From positions 1-45,482 of the forward strand of contig JAEZYP010000012.1 in assembly GCA_023418995.1 (NCBI GenBank): a stretch of 45,482 nucleotides of DNA. Direction: 5' to 3'. The DNA is from Bacillota bacterium. Lineage in GTDB: Bacteria > Bacillota > Clostridia > Oscillospirales > Acutalibacteraceae. The translations under genes and the position numbers were made by a program. Below the pieces are notes generated by a model. It made no database searches, had not been told where the DNA came from, and worked only from the letters and a program-made list of their open reading frames with translations. Of the stretch, positions 31,295-39,963 are shown piece by piece (positions within the stretch are counted from its first letter, which is position 1; each line of letters opens with the position of its first letter).

Positions 31295-31328
31295 AAAAAG
31301 GCTGGGAGAAAATTCCCCCAGCCTTTTT
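31295..31328 (-). terminator. Terminator after pnp (also functional on the plus strand)
   Basis: AAAAAGGCTGGG (31295-31306) pairs with CCCAGCCTTTTT (31317-31328) on a short loop, with an A-run and T-run on either side. It ends the pnp transcript 8 bases after the stop codon. Confidence 0.9.
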
Positions 31329-31335
31329 ATATCAT

Positions 31336-33579
31336 TTATGACTCTTTGGGTTTGTTGGTGTTCGCAATAAATCCGTTGCTTGCGCGGGGGCGGTCTTCCA
31401 TATGACGGTCATCGCGGCGGCGGTCGTCGCGCCTCGGCGCCGGGCGGCGCGGCACATCGGAAATCTCATTTTCCGGAACCAGCCCATCCACCTCGATCAA
31501 TGCGTCGCGGCGGGAAAGGTTCAGCCTGCCCTTATCATCTACCTCGAGCACCTTGACCATTACCTCGTCGCCAACATTTACAACATCGGTGACCTTTTCG
31601 GTGCGCTTTACATCCAAACGGGAAATGTGAACCAGACCTTCCTTGCCCGGCGCTATTTCAACGAACGCGCCGAAATCCATAATGCGGGTTACTTTACCGT
31701 TATAAATCGCGCCCGGCTCCGGGTCGTTTACAATCGTGTCGATAATCGTCATGGCGCGCTTGCAGTTGTCGGCGTCGATACCAGATACAAAAATGCTTCC
31801 GTCCTCTTCGACATCAACCTTTACGCTGCATTCCGCGCAAATCTTCTGGATGACCTTACCGCCGGAACCGATAACCTCACGGATTTTGTCAACCGGAATT
31901 TTGGTGGAAAGCATTTTCGGAGCGTATTTGGAAAGCTCCTTGCGCGGCTCCGGAATCGCCTTGAGCATGATCTCGTCAAGGATATAATCCCTTGCCTTAT
32001 GGGTCTTTTCCAACGCTTCCTTAATAATTTCCGGAGTAAGACCGTCAATCTTCAAATCCATTTGAATCGCGGTGATACCTTCGTGCGTACCGGCTACCTT
32101 AAAGTCCATATCGCCGAAGAAATCCTCCAGACCCTGAATATCAACCATGGTCATCCAACGGTCGCCCTCGGTGATCAGACCGCAGGAGATGCCTGCAACC
32201 GGAGCCTTAATCGGAACACCGGCAGCCATCAAAGCAAGCGTAGAGCCGCAAATGGAAGCCTGTGAGGTAGAGCCGTTGGAGGAAAGCACCTCGGAAACAA
32301 GGCGGTATGCATACGGAAAGTCTTCAATAGGCGGAATGACCGGAACGAGAGCCCTTTCGGCGAGCGCGCCGTGACCAATTTCACGTCTGCCCGGCCCGCG
32401 GCTCGGTCTGGTTTCCCCAACTGAGTAGGAGGGGAAATTGTATTGATGGATATAACGCTTGGATTCCTCTTCGTCAATCCCGTCGAGCATCTGGGCATCG
32501 CTGACCGGGCCGAGGGTTGCAACGGTGAGAACCTGTGTCTGCCCTCTGGTAAACATGCCGGAGCCGTGAACGCGCGGCAAAAGGTCAACCTCCGCCGCAA
32601 GCGGACGCATTTGATCCATCTGTCTGCCATCTACACGCTTCTTCTCATCAAGCAGCCAGCGGCGGACAACATATTTCTGTGTTTTGTATAGGCACTCTTC
32701 AATTTTCGCACCCTGATCAGGGTAAATCGAATCAAATTTCTCGTGTACCTTCTCATAAACCGGCTTTAAGCGCGCATCGCGGACGGTTTTATCGTCGGTG
32801 TCGAGGGCGAGCTTAACGTCGTCCATCGCAAACGCTTTGATTGCGCTGAGCATTTCCTCATCCGGCTCGTTGCTGGGATACGCAAATTTCGGCTTGCCAA
32901 TCTCCGCCTGAATTTCTTTAATAAAGCGGATGATTTTCTGGTTCTCTTCGTGACCGGCCATAATGCCGTTGAACATAACTTCATCGGAAACGATGTTCGC
33001 GCCCGCTTCAATCATCGGGATTTTATGCTCGGTGGAAGCAACGGTCACCGCCATTTGGGAAACCTTGCGCTGCTCCAGAGTCGGGTTGATGACGTACTGC
33101 CCGTCCACATAGCCAACGGAGCAGCCGGAAATCGGACCGTTCCACGGGATATCGGAAATACTGAGTGCAATAGAGGTACCGACCATTGCGGCAACCTCAG
33201 GCGCGCAGTCAAGGTCAACAGCCATAACCGTGCAGACAACGGATACGTCATTACGCATGTCCTTCGGGAACAGGGGACGAATCGGGCGGTCAATCACGCG
33301 GGAAACCAGAACCGCCTTGTCGCTCGGTCTGCCCTCCCGTTTTAAATAGGAGCCCGGGATTCTGCCGACGGAATAGAGCTTTTCCTCAAAATCAACAGAG
33401 AGCGGGAAAAAGTCTACGCCCTCGCGCGGCTTTGCTGAAGCGGCAACCGCAACGTGAACGACGGTTTCGCCGTAGCGAACCAGGCACGCGCCGTTCGCAA
33501 GCTGTGCCATTTTACCGGTTTCCACGACCAGCGGACGTCCGGCAAATTCGGTTGAGTACACTTTGAAGTTCTCGAACAT
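31336..33579 (-). CDS. pnp: Polyribonucleotide nucleotidyltransferase (PNPase)
   Basis: Phosphorolytic 3'-5' exoribonuclease of mRNA turnover, 747 residues. Two RNase PH-like domains are recognised by FFPLSVDFEEKLYSVGRIPG, KREGRPSDKAVLVSRVIDRP and GPGRREIGHGALAERAL. A KH domain (IREVIGSGGKVIQKI) and an S1 domain (GKVTRIMDFGAFVEIAPGKE) follow, then a basic Arg/Asp-rich tail. The ATG at 33579 has GGAGG 7 nt upstream, and that site lies in one arm of an 8-bp hairpin. It follows rpsO, the usual order. Confidence 0.97.
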   Translation of the reverse strand: MFENFKVYSTEFAGRPLVVETGKMAQLANGACLVRYGETVVHVAVAASAKPREGVDFFPLSVDFEEKLYSVGRIPGSYLKREGRPSDKAVLVSRVIDRPIRPLFPKDMRNDVSVVCTVMAVDLDCAPEVAAMVGTSIALSISDIPWNGPISGCSVGYVDGQYVINPTLEQRKVSQMAVTVASTEHKIPMIEAGANIVSDEVMFNGIMAGHEENQKIIRFIKEIQAEIGKPKFAYPSNEPDEEMLSAIKAFAMDDVKLALDTDDKTVRDARLKPVYEKVHEKFDSIYPDQGAKIEECLYKTQKYVVRRWLLDEKKRVDGRQMDQMRPLAAEVDLLPRVHGSGMFTRGQTQVLTVATLGPVSDAQMLDGIDEEESKRYIHQYNFPSYSVGETRPSRGPGRREIGHGALAERALVPVIPPIEDFPYAYRLVSEVLSSNGSTSQASICGSTLALMAAGVPIKAPVAGISCGLITEGDRWMTMVDIQGLEDFFGDMDFKVAGTHEGITAIQMDLKIDGLTPEIIKEALEKTHKARDYILDEIMLKAIPEPRKELSKYAPKMLSTKIPVDKIREVIGSGGKVIQKICAECSVKVDVEEDGSIFVSGIDADNCKRAMTIIDTIVNDPEPGAIYNGKVTRIMDFGAFVEIAPGKEGLVHISRLDVKRTEKVTDVVNVGDEVMVKVLEVDDKGRLNLSRRDALIEVDGLVPENEISDVPRRPAPRRDDRRRDDRHMEDRPRASNGFIANTNKPKES

Positions 33580-33582
33580 AGT

Positions 33583-33610
33583 ATTCCTCCATTTCATTTT
33601 CGGGAGGAAT
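33583..33610 (-). promoter_or_regulatory. Hairpin masking the pnp ribosome binding site
   Basis: On the minus strand ATTCCTCC (33610-33603), 12-nt loop and GGAGGAAT (33590-33583), a perfect 8-bp stem whose 3' arm is the pnp Shine-Dalgarno sequence. It suggests translational control of pnp, as PNPase autoregulation through a leader stem is known in E. coli. Confidence 0.65.
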
Positions 33611-33710
33611 AGGTTTAGCAATAAAACCAGCCGCCGCCTTTACGGAAGCTCGTTTCACTGCTAAGTCCCGTCCCTGCCCGTTGCGTATAAATTTCTATAA
33701 TTGGTATTAA

Positions 33711-33736
33711 GGGCAGGCGGCATCAGCCGCCTGCCC
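33711..33736 (-). terminator. GC-rich hairpin between rpsO and pnp
   Basis: GGGCAGGCGG (33711-33720) pairs perfectly with CCGCCTGCCC (33727-33736). It lies 13 bases after the rpsO stop but lacks a U-tract (TTAATACC follows), so it may be a weak terminator or an RNase processing/3'-end-stabilising structure rather than a full stop. Confidence 0.55.
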
Positions 33737-33749
33737 AAAACAGACATTC

Positions 33750-34013
33750 TTACTTACGAATACCAAGCTTTGCGATAATTGTACGATAACGCTCAATTTC
33801 GGTATTCTGCAGGTAGTTGAGCAGATTTCTTCTCTGGCCAACCATCTTCAGCAGGCCGCGGCGTGAGTGATGGTCTTTATTATGGGATCTGAGATGCTCG
33901 GTCAAATCATTGATTCTTTTGGTAAGAACGGCGATTTGAACCTCCGGAGAACCGGTGTCGCCCTCATGCATGGCGTATTCTTTGATAATTGCGGTTTTTT
34001 CTTCTTTAAACAT
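33750..34013 (-). CDS. rpsO: 30S ribosomal protein S15
   Basis: Small-subunit protein binding the 16S rRNA central domain three-way junction. The 87-residue product has HEGDTGSPEVQIAVLTKRIN, LRSHNKDHHSRRGLLKMVGQ and RRNLLNYLQ, the standard family signatures. The ATG at 34013 has AGGTGG 8 nt upstream and gives the normal length; an in-frame GTG at 34025 overlaps that site and is rejected. It has its own strong promoter. Confidence 0.97.
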   Translation of the reverse strand: MFKEEKTAIIKEYAMHEGDTGSPEVQIAVLTKRINDLTEHLRSHNKDHHSRRGLLKMVGQRRNLLNYLQNTEIERYRTIIAKLGIRK

Positions 34014-34119
34014 GGTATTTTCCACCTTTTTTCAATTTACCCTCAATCGCAGAAGAAGGCCGGTGAACTCCCCGTCGGGGCTTACTCCTTGATCCGGGAA
34101 AGGGGCATAACACTGAGTT

Positions 34120-34148
34120 ATTATATCACGTGTGCTTAAATTTGTAAA
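34120..34148 (-). promoter_or_regulatory. SigA promoter of rpsO
   Basis: On the minus strand TTTACA (34148-34143), 17 bases, TATAAT (34125-34120). It leaves a leader of about 100 nt (34014-34113) containing a CCCCG/CGGGG hairpin, a possible S15 autoregulatory site. Confidence 0.75.
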
Positions 34149-34183
34149 TAATATTTACCGAAGAATTTTTAATATTATCCCCG

Positions 34184-35878
34184 TTATTTTGTGTAATAAA
34201 CCTTGTGAAAAATTTCTGCAATTCTTTGATTCGTTTCTTCATCCTTTACGGCAATCCGTATGGCCTGCTCGTTCCACCCGCTTCCCATATTCGATACGTC
34301 CCGAATATAAAGCCGGTTCTCCATGCAGCGGGATATCAGCCGCTTTTTCTCAACTGTCTGCGGCAGCTCGCACAACACCGCGTTGATAACGCCCGGGAAT
34401 ATCTTCAGCCCCTCATTTTCGGAAAGTACTTCCGCAAGACGCCGTCTGTTTTCCTCCGTTTTCCGCCAGCACGCTTCATAGTATCCGGCGTCCTGCAGGG
34501 CGTTTACCGCCGCGATCTGCGCCGGCAGGCTCACCGCCCACGGTGGGGAATAAAGCGAGAGTCCACGGATAATTTCCGCGTTCGCCGCCAGATAGGCGCA
34601 GCGCATTCCGCTCAGCGCGTAGACCTTGGACATGGATTTGCAGACAATGACGTTCTCCGAAGCGGCGGCTTTCCTCTCCATGCTGGCGGAAGGTCCGGTG
34701 TACTCGATGTAGGTTTCGTCGATCCATAAGAGGGTGGATTTCGGAACCGCTTCGACGAGCTGTTCCATTTGCTCCCTGCTCAGGTACTGCCCGGTGGGGT
34801 TGTTCGGATTTACGATGACGAATAAATCATACTGATTTTTATGCAGCGTCTCAATCAGGCGTTCCAGATCGAAGCGGTAATTCTCCTCCCGTCGCAGGGC
34901 AAACCGGTCTATCCGCGCGTGAAGCAGATTCCGAAAGATGAATTCATATTCGCCGTAGGTCGGATTCAGCAGCAGCACCTTCGCGCTGTCTTTCAGCAGT
35001 CTGGGGAACGCAAGGTACATCAACCCGGAGGAGCCGCCCCCGGCAAGAACATTCTCCCGCGCGATTCCCCGCGTCTCCGATATGGTTCGCACAAGGCCCT
35101 CGGAATGGGTCGGCGGCGAGGTTTTCACGGCCCACGGCAGGTATTCCTCCAGAGCGGCGGTCACCCTCGGCGACGGGTCGAACCACGCGTCGAGTACATC
35201 CGCGTTAATGATTTCCCTGCTCTTTTCCAGCGTTGAAAAATCACTGCCTATCGCTTCAAAAAACTGTCCTCCGTGGTAGCACCGGCTTTCCGGCAGCAGC
35301 GGAAAGGGGAGCCGGTTATCTATTTTGGGCAGATACCGTTTCAAAATTTTCTCAAGATGCGCGCAGTTCTTCCGCAGGTCGGAAACCTTCGCGTACATCA
35401 GCCGGAAATCAACCTCCCCAGAATGAATCGTCTCTCCCAGGTCAATCAGTCCGGTCTTTTTATAAAAGTCAACGAGATCAATCCGCCCGATTGTCATGAT
35501 TTTATCGCCGCGGTGTTCTTCCGCGTAGCGGAAAGCGGAGAAAAACAGCAGCAGCGCGGTACAGCCGGTGCGGTATTCCGGCAGAACGGTAAACAGGCGG
35601 CCTTCGTACATATTGTCATAGAGAAAAGGGTATTTCTCCCTGCCGATGTATTTATCCAGACCGTACTTGCCATTGGGCGGTGTAATACTGACAAAGCCGG
35701 ATATATTCCCGTCCATCTTTACAACGATATAGGTGTTGAAATCATCCAAATTGTCTCTTAAAAGTTGTTCTTGGTTCTCCTCATGCTGGTGAAGCTCCTT
35801 TGCGTAAACCTCGTGCCGGATCCGGTAAATTTGCTGCCGGTCAGTCTCGTCCGCGATTTTTATGGTAATACTGCTCAT
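34184..35878 (-). CDS. Two-domain protein: GNAT/LuxI-like N-acyltransferase fused to a HisC-like PLP aminotransferase
   Basis: A 564-residue fusion. Residues 1-165 look like a GNAT-fold N-acyltransferase: IYRIRHEVYAKELHQHEEN resembles the N-terminal helix of LuxI/FeeM-type acyltransferases, and VLPEYRTGCTALLLFF (RTGCTA) is the acyl-CoA pyrophosphate loop. Residues about 200-564 form a fold-type I aminotransferase with ADVLDAWFDPSP, NPTYGEYEF, VNPNNPTG (357-363), IDETYIEY and the Schiff-base lysine Lys418 in CKSMSKVYALSGMR. The family is closest in style to histidinol-phosphate aminotransferase/CobD, but no histidine or cobalamin genes are nearby. It interrupts the usual ribF-rpsO adjacency and has its own consensus promoter. 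Both active sites look intact. The product is unknown; an acylated amino compound is possible. Confidence 0.82.
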   Translation of the reverse strand: MSSITIKIADETDRQQIYRIRHEVYAKELHQHEENQEQLLRDNLDDFNTYIVVKMDGNISGFVSITPPNGKYGLDKYIGREKYPFLYDNMYEGRLFTVLPEYRTGCTALLLFFSAFRYAEEHRGDKIMTIGRIDLVDFYKKTGLIDLGETIHSGEVDFRLMYAKVSDLRKNCAHLEKILKRYLPKIDNRLPFPLLPESRCYHGGQFFEAIGSDFSTLEKSREIINADVLDAWFDPSPRVTAALEEYLPWAVKTSPPTHSEGLVRTISETRGIARENVLAGGGSSGLMYLAFPRLLKDSAKVLLLNPTYGEYEFIFRNLLHARIDRFALRREENYRFDLERLIETLHKNQYDLFVIVNPNNPTGQYLSREQMEQLVEAVPKSTLLWIDETYIEYTGPSASMERKAAASENVIVCKSMSKVYALSGMRCAYLAANAEIIRGLSLYSPPWAVSLPAQIAAVNALQDAGYYEACWRKTEENRRRLAEVLSENEGLKIFPGVINAVLCELPQTVEKKRLISRCMENRLYIRDVSNMGSGWNEQAIRIAVKDEETNQRIAEIFHKVYYTK

Positions 35879-35928
35879 TCGGGCAATCTCCCTTTTATAT
35901 TTTTCTATTCAGCCATACTTATTCTTGT

Positions 35929-35957
35929 ATTATAATTCGTTTTTCGACATGTTTCAA
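35929..35957 (-). promoter_or_regulatory. SigA promoter of the acyltransferase-aminotransferase gene
   Basis: On the minus strand TTGAAA (35957-35952), 17 bases, TATAAT (35934-35929), 50 bases before the ATG. Strong; it indicates transcription separate from ribF. Confidence 0.8.
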
Positions 35958-36030
35958 TAACATAAGAGCACGCAGCATCGATTTTGTAAACTCTTCTATT
36001 TCGTCTCTCCGCTTTTTGACAGATTAACAT

Positions 36031-36066
36031 AAAAGCGCATAATTGCCGAAACAACTACGCGCTTTT
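36031..36066 (-). terminator. Intrinsic terminator after ribF
   Basis: AAAAGCGC (36031-36038) pairs with GCGCTTTT (36059-36066), with further AATTG-type inner pairs. It can act on the minus strand after ribF. Confidence 0.8.
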
Positions 36067-36087
36067 GATTCAGAACCTTCCGGGCGG

Positions 36088-37011
36088 TCATCGCCCGCTA
36101 TTCTGTTCAAAATATTCTTTTGCTTGCACACCGTTTCTGATGATCTCCGCCTTTAGCTCCTCCAAACCGGAAAAACGGCGCTCCGGGCGGATAAACTTCA
36201 TCAAATCCACGCGGACGGTTCTGCCGTAAAGGTCCTCACCGCGGTAATCCGGCATCCAGGTTTCCGCAAGGGCACACGGAGAGCCGACTGTGGGTTTGAT
36301 GCCCACATTGGTCACACCCGCGTAGACCACGCCGTCCACGTATACACTGGAGGCGTAAACCCCGAACCGGGGCAGTACAAAATCCCCCGGAATTGCCTGG
36401 TTCAGCGTAGGCGCGCCAAGCTCTCTGCCAAGCTTTCTGCCGTGCTGTATCTTGGAGCAGTAGCCGTACGGTCTGCCCAGAAGCTTTACCGCCTCATCCA
36501 CCTCGCCGGCGGCAATCAGCCCCCGGATTCGGGTCGAGCTGACCGGTTCCCCGCCGGAAAGCACCGCCCCGGCAATTTCAACCTTTATCCCCCTGCTTTC
36601 ACAGAGCTCCGAAAGCGTTTCGCTGGTCGCTTTACCCCCGGAACCGAAGGTAAAGTTAAATCCGCAGCAAACCTCGCGTGCGCGGCACACGCCGGTGAGA
36701 ACCCAGTCAACGAAAGCCTCCGGCGCCAAATCCTTTACCTGACAGAATTCAATAATATAAAGCTGTTCCACCCCAAGCGCCTCGAGCAGAGCAATTTTTT
36801 GTTCCCGCGTGATGATTTCTCCGCCGGAACGGCCGCCGAGGTCGGCAAGAGGATTGGCCGCAAATGTAAACACGGTGGGAGTAAAGCCCTGTGCCCGCGC
36901 GGAAACAGCGGAAGCGATTACCTTCTGGTGCCCGAGGTGTAATCCGTCAAAGTTGCCGAGCGCTACGGCGGTATCGCCGGTGGATGGGGTTAAATCATAG
37001 TATACCTTCAT
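36088..37011 (-). CDS. ribF: Bifunctional riboflavin kinase/FAD synthetase
   Basis: Makes FMN from riboflavin and FAD from FMN. The N-terminal FAD-synthetase domain (about 1-180) opens VALGNFDGLHLGHQKVI, a nucleotidyltransferase HxGH-type motif, and contains VSSTRIRGLIAAGEV. The C-terminal riboflavin kinase domain (about 185-305) reads KIQHGRKLGRELGAPTLN, with PT in the usual metal/phosphate loop. 307 residues, full length. It follows truB in most Firmicutes, but here a GNAT gene lies between them. Confidence 0.95.
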   Translation of the reverse strand: MKVYYDLTPSTGDTAVALGNFDGLHLGHQKVIASAVSARAQGFTPTVFTFAANPLADLGGRSGGEIITREQKIALLEALGVEQLYIIEFCQVKDLAPEAFVDWVLTGVCRAREVCCGFNFTFGSGGKATSETLSELCESRGIKVEIAGAVLSGGEPVSSTRIRGLIAAGEVDEAVKLLGRPYGYCSKIQHGRKLGRELGAPTLNQAIPGDFVLPRFGVYASSVYVDGVVYAGVTNVGIKPTVGSPCALAETWMPDYRGEDLYGRTVRVDLMKFIRPERRFSGLEELKAEIIRNGVQAKEYFEQNSGR

Positions 37012-37142
37012 AAATCCTTCGCCTCAAATAATTTCCGATACTAAAATGCCTGCTTACTTACGAGCCCACGCTCAACTCCACCGCTCTTTTGCCGTTCTCC
37101 CCAACAGGAGACGGCTGAACAGAGGTAGATGGGGCGTAAAAC

Positions 37143-37589
37143 CTACTCCTTATACATAAACAGGACATGCTCCGCATCCAAAAAACCATTTTTCCGATAA
37201 AAGTTTGGTGCGGGCGCAAATTTATTTGTCGTCAATGTAAAACCTGCTAAACTATGTTCGCGAATATAAGCTTCCACAGTATGAAGCAGTTCTGCTCCGT
37301 ACCCTTTTCTTTGGAGTTCCGGTGAAACAAACATTTCGTCGATAAAAATCTCACTGTTGTTCCACCAAATCTTTTCGTGGCAGAATATCGCCCCTTTAAT
37401 TTTTCCATCAATCCACAGAGTATATCCGAGAAATTTATTACATTCCGTATAATCTTTTAAGTAGTTTTCAGCCCGTTCCTGAGACCATCTGCATTGCCAT
37501 AGCTCATTGTTGTACACAGCCATCATAATTTCCGCGCAACCAGGCAGGTCATCCATCTGATAATTTTTAATCAAGCGATTCTCCTCCAT
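37143..37589 (-). CDS. GNAT-family N-acetyltransferase
   Basis: A 148-residue acetyltransferase. IKNYQMDDLPGCAEIMMAVY is the N-terminal segment, MFVSPELQRKGYGAELLHTV holds the acetyl-CoA loop (QRKGYG), and NFYRKNGF is the C-terminal signature. The substrate is unknown. The ATG at 37589 has no clear Shine-Dalgarno sequence, but an upstream extension would overlap truB and adds unrelated sequence. The gene looks clearly A+T-richer than truB and ribF by eye and interrupts their usual adjacency, so acquisition is likely. Confidence 0.85.
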   Translation of the reverse strand: MEENRLIKNYQMDDLPGCAEIMMAVYNNELWQCRWSQERAENYLKDYTECNKFLGYTLWIDGKIKGAIFCHEKIWWNNSEIFIDEMFVSPELQRKGYGAELLHTVEAYIREHSLAGFTLTTNKFAPAPNFYRKNGFLDAEHVLFMYKE

Positions 37590-37615
37590 TACGTGATTTT
37601 GCAATGCGCAGTCAG

Positions 37616-38518
37616 TTAACAGAACAGGCGGAGAATCGCCAGCTCTCCCTTCTCGGCGTTTACTCTTCCCAGCCCGAGAAATTCCTGCTGCGGTGAACGG
37701 ACGCGGTATACCACGCCTTCTTCGCAACCCGCAAGCGGAAGGGAAATGCGCTCCAGACTCAGCGCCCCGCCGTTGCGGAACCGCTGCGCCTGCGCGGGGC
37801 TGACCGTTAAAACAGGACGGCTGAAAAATAAGCTTTCCGCCGGTCGCACCCTTTTCTCCAATAAACCCTCTGCCGAAAGCTGCTTCGCCTCCTCAAGCGT
37901 TACGCAATCGGTTAAGCGAAAGCCTGCCGCTGCGGTTCTCCGCAGCGAAGCCATCACGCCGTGGGTACCGAGCTTTTCTCCGATATCCGCACAGATGGTG
38001 CGGATATAAGTACCCTTGGAGCAGCGGATAACCAATCTGCCGCTTTGGCCGGCTTCATCAAATTCCTTTAAATCAAGCTGATGAACCGTAATCGGGCGGG
38101 CTTCCCGCTGAACCTCGATGCCCTGCCGCGCAAGGGTGTACAGCCGCTGCCCGTTAATCTGCACTGCCGAGTACATCGGCGGCAGCTGAAGGATCTCCCC
38201 CCGAAAGGCGGGCAGTACAGCCTCCAGCTGCTCCCGGCTTACCCGGGCGGCACTTTGCGCCAGTGTTTTTCCCGTACTATCCTGCGTATCGGTGCAATAC
38301 CCCAGCCGGAACCCGGCTTCGTATTCCTTGTCGGTATCCTCCAGCAGGGAGGCCGCCCGGGTCGCTTTGCCCAGCAACAGGGGCAAAACCCCGGTCGCCA
38401 TTGGGTCGAGAGTACCGGTATGCCCGATTTTTTTCTGACGGCAGAGCCGCCGCATGACCGCCACCGCATCAAACGAGGTAAAATCCTGCGGCTTATCCAG
38501 TATGATTACGCCGTCCAT
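37616..38518 (-). CDS. truB: tRNA pseudouridine-55 synthase
   Basis: Converts U55 of tRNA to pseudouridine in the T-loop. The 300-residue protein has DGVIILDKPQDFTSFDAVAV, KIGHTGTLDPMATGVLPLLL (catalytic Asp in GTLDP), RGEILQLPPMYSAVQINGQR and IRCSKGTYIRTICADIG. A C-terminal PUA-like domain follows (about 230-300). The ATG lies 2 bases after the nrnA stop. Intact and of normal size. Confidence 0.96.
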   Translation of the reverse strand: MDGVIILDKPQDFTSFDAVAVMRRLCRQKKIGHTGTLDPMATGVLPLLLGKATRAASLLEDTDKEYEAGFRLGYCTDTQDSTGKTLAQSAARVSREQLEAVLPAFRGEILQLPPMYSAVQINGQRLYTLARQGIEVQREARPITVHQLDLKEFDEAGQSGRLVIRCSKGTYIRTICADIGEKLGTHGVMASLRRTAAAGFRLTDCVTLEEAKQLSAEGLLEKRVRPAESLFFSRPVLTVSPAQAQRFRNGGALSLERISLPLAGCEEGVVYRVRSPQQEFLGLGRVNAEKGELAILRLFC

Positions 38519-38520
38519 CC

Positions 38521-39477
38521 TTACTTCTCCTGCTCTAAATATTCTCCGATTGCCCGTACAATTTGCGCACGGGCTTCCTCCAGAGATGTCTGGAACGTGC
38601 AGCCCGCCGCTCCGGCGTGACCGCCTCCCCCGAATTTGGCACAGATGTGGGAAGCGTTGTTCGGCGGCTGAGCGCGCAGCGACAGCTTATACGTCCCATC
38701 CGTTTTCTCCTTAATCATCACACCGATAACGACGCCTTCAATTCCCCGCGGAATGGAAGCAAGTCCCTCCATCTCGTCCTCGGTGGCACCGGTTTCGCTC
38801 ACCATCTTCTGCGTAACCGCAATGACCGCAACACGTCCGCCGCAAAAATATTCCAGCGAATCGATTACTTTGCGTTCGATATCCATGCGGGCGCGGGTTT
38901 TGGTGTCGAACATGGTGTGATTGATCTTCGGCGCGTCAATTCCCGTTTCCACCAGCTCCGCCGCGATCCGGTAGGTTCTGGGCGTTACGTTGGTGTATTT
39001 AAAGCAGCCGGTATCCGTCGTAATTCCGGTATACAGGCTGAGCGCGATTTCGCGGCAAATTTCCACGCCGAGCAGCTTCAGCAGGTCAAAAACTATCTCG
39101 CAGGTAGCCGCCGCCTTCGCGTCCACATAGGCATGCCTGGCATACCCCGTGTTGGAGGGATGGTGATCAATGCATAAGTCCACCTTATCTCCGTAAAGGC
39201 TGCGGTTCGGCTCCCCGAAGAGCGGCAGGTCGGCAATATCCACCGCCACAATAAAGGAGGGGATAAAGTCCTCGGACTTAATCCCCTCGAAAAGATACTG
39301 AAATTTAGGGGTGATTTTATCCGAGCACCGGATCATGGCATGCTTGCCCAGCTTTTGCAAGCCCCGGCAGAGCGCCGTCGCGGAGCCGAGCGTATCGCCG
39401 TCCGGACTCTGGTGGCTCAGAATCAGAATATGGTCGGCCCCGCGCAGCAAATCCGCCGCCTCATTCAGGCTGATCAT
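38521..39477 (-). CDS. nrnA: DHH/DHHA1 phosphoesterase, NrnA-like (nanoRNase/pAp phosphatase)
   Basis: Degrades short oligoribonucleotides and may dephosphorylate pAp. The 318-residue protein has HQSPDGDTLGSA (DHH motif I variant), AVDIADLPLFGE, the DHH signature in CIDHHPSNTGYA, and TDTGCFKYTN. The DHHA1 C-terminal domain has the glycine-rich FGGGGHAGAAGC. The ATG at 39477 follows GGAG at 8 nt; a GTG three codons upstream is rejected. It overlaps rbfA by 17 bases. Confidence 0.93.
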   Translation of the reverse strand: MISLNEAADLLRGADHILILSHQSPDGDTLGSATALCRGLQKLGKHAMIRCSDKITPKFQYLFEGIKSEDFIPSFIVAVDIADLPLFGEPNRSLYGDKVDLCIDHHPSNTGYARHAYVDAKAAATCEIVFDLLKLLGVEICREIALSLYTGITTDTGCFKYTNVTPRTYRIAAELVETGIDAPKINHTMFDTKTRARMDIERKVIDSLEYFCGGRVAVIAVTQKMVSETGATEDEMEGLASIPRGIEGVVIGVMIKEKTDGTYKLSLRAQPPNNASHICAKFGGGGHAGAAGCTFQTSLEEARAQIVRAIGEYLEQEK

Positions 39478-39823
39478 CTTTATCACTCCTTAAATCGTTA
39501 AGCAGCTTGGATATATTCGCGCTGTATTCAATTGAATCAGTCGCTTTGAACTGCAGCTCCGGCACATGCCTGAGCTGCAGGCGCGCTCCAAGCTCATGGC
39601 GAACAAAGCCGGAGGCGGATTTCAGCCCGGAAATGGCCTGCTTCGCCTGCTCTATGCCGCCCATAGCACTGATATATACAGTGCAAAATGACAAATCGTT
39701 GGTAACATCAACACGCACGATGCTGATCAAGCCCTGAATCCGCGGGTCCTTGAGCTCGCGGAAAATCGCGGTAAGCTCCCGCCGGATATCTTCGGTCGTG
39801 CGTCCCATTCTATGGCTGCCCAT
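39461..39823 (-). CDS. rbfA: Ribosome-binding factor A
   Basis: Small KH-like factor for 16S rRNA 5'-end maturation and cold adaptation. The 120-residue protein has IRRELTAIFRELKDPRIQGL, SIVRVDVTNDLSFCTVYIS and LRHVPELQFKATDSIEYSAN, the characteristic beginning, middle and end. GGAGG lies 10 nt before the ATG. A second in-frame ATG at 39808 is possible. It follows infB after 140 bases that contain no gene and only a small hairpin. Confidence 0.95.
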   Translation of the reverse strand: MGSHRMGRTTEDIRRELTAIFRELKDPRIQGLISIVRVDVTNDLSFCTVYISAMGGIEQAKQAISGLKSASGFVRHELGARLQLRHVPELQFKATDSIEYSANISKLLNDLRSDKDDQPE

Positions 39824-39963
39824 ATTCAGAAATCCTCCGTTTTAACCTGTCCCGCCAGTCCGGCGAAACAAAAGCTAAGGCTGCGTTTGTTTCGTTAATC
39901 GATGATACTCGTCCGCGGATAACCGCAGAATTAGTATATGGCGTATAAGCCTGTTTATAAAAA

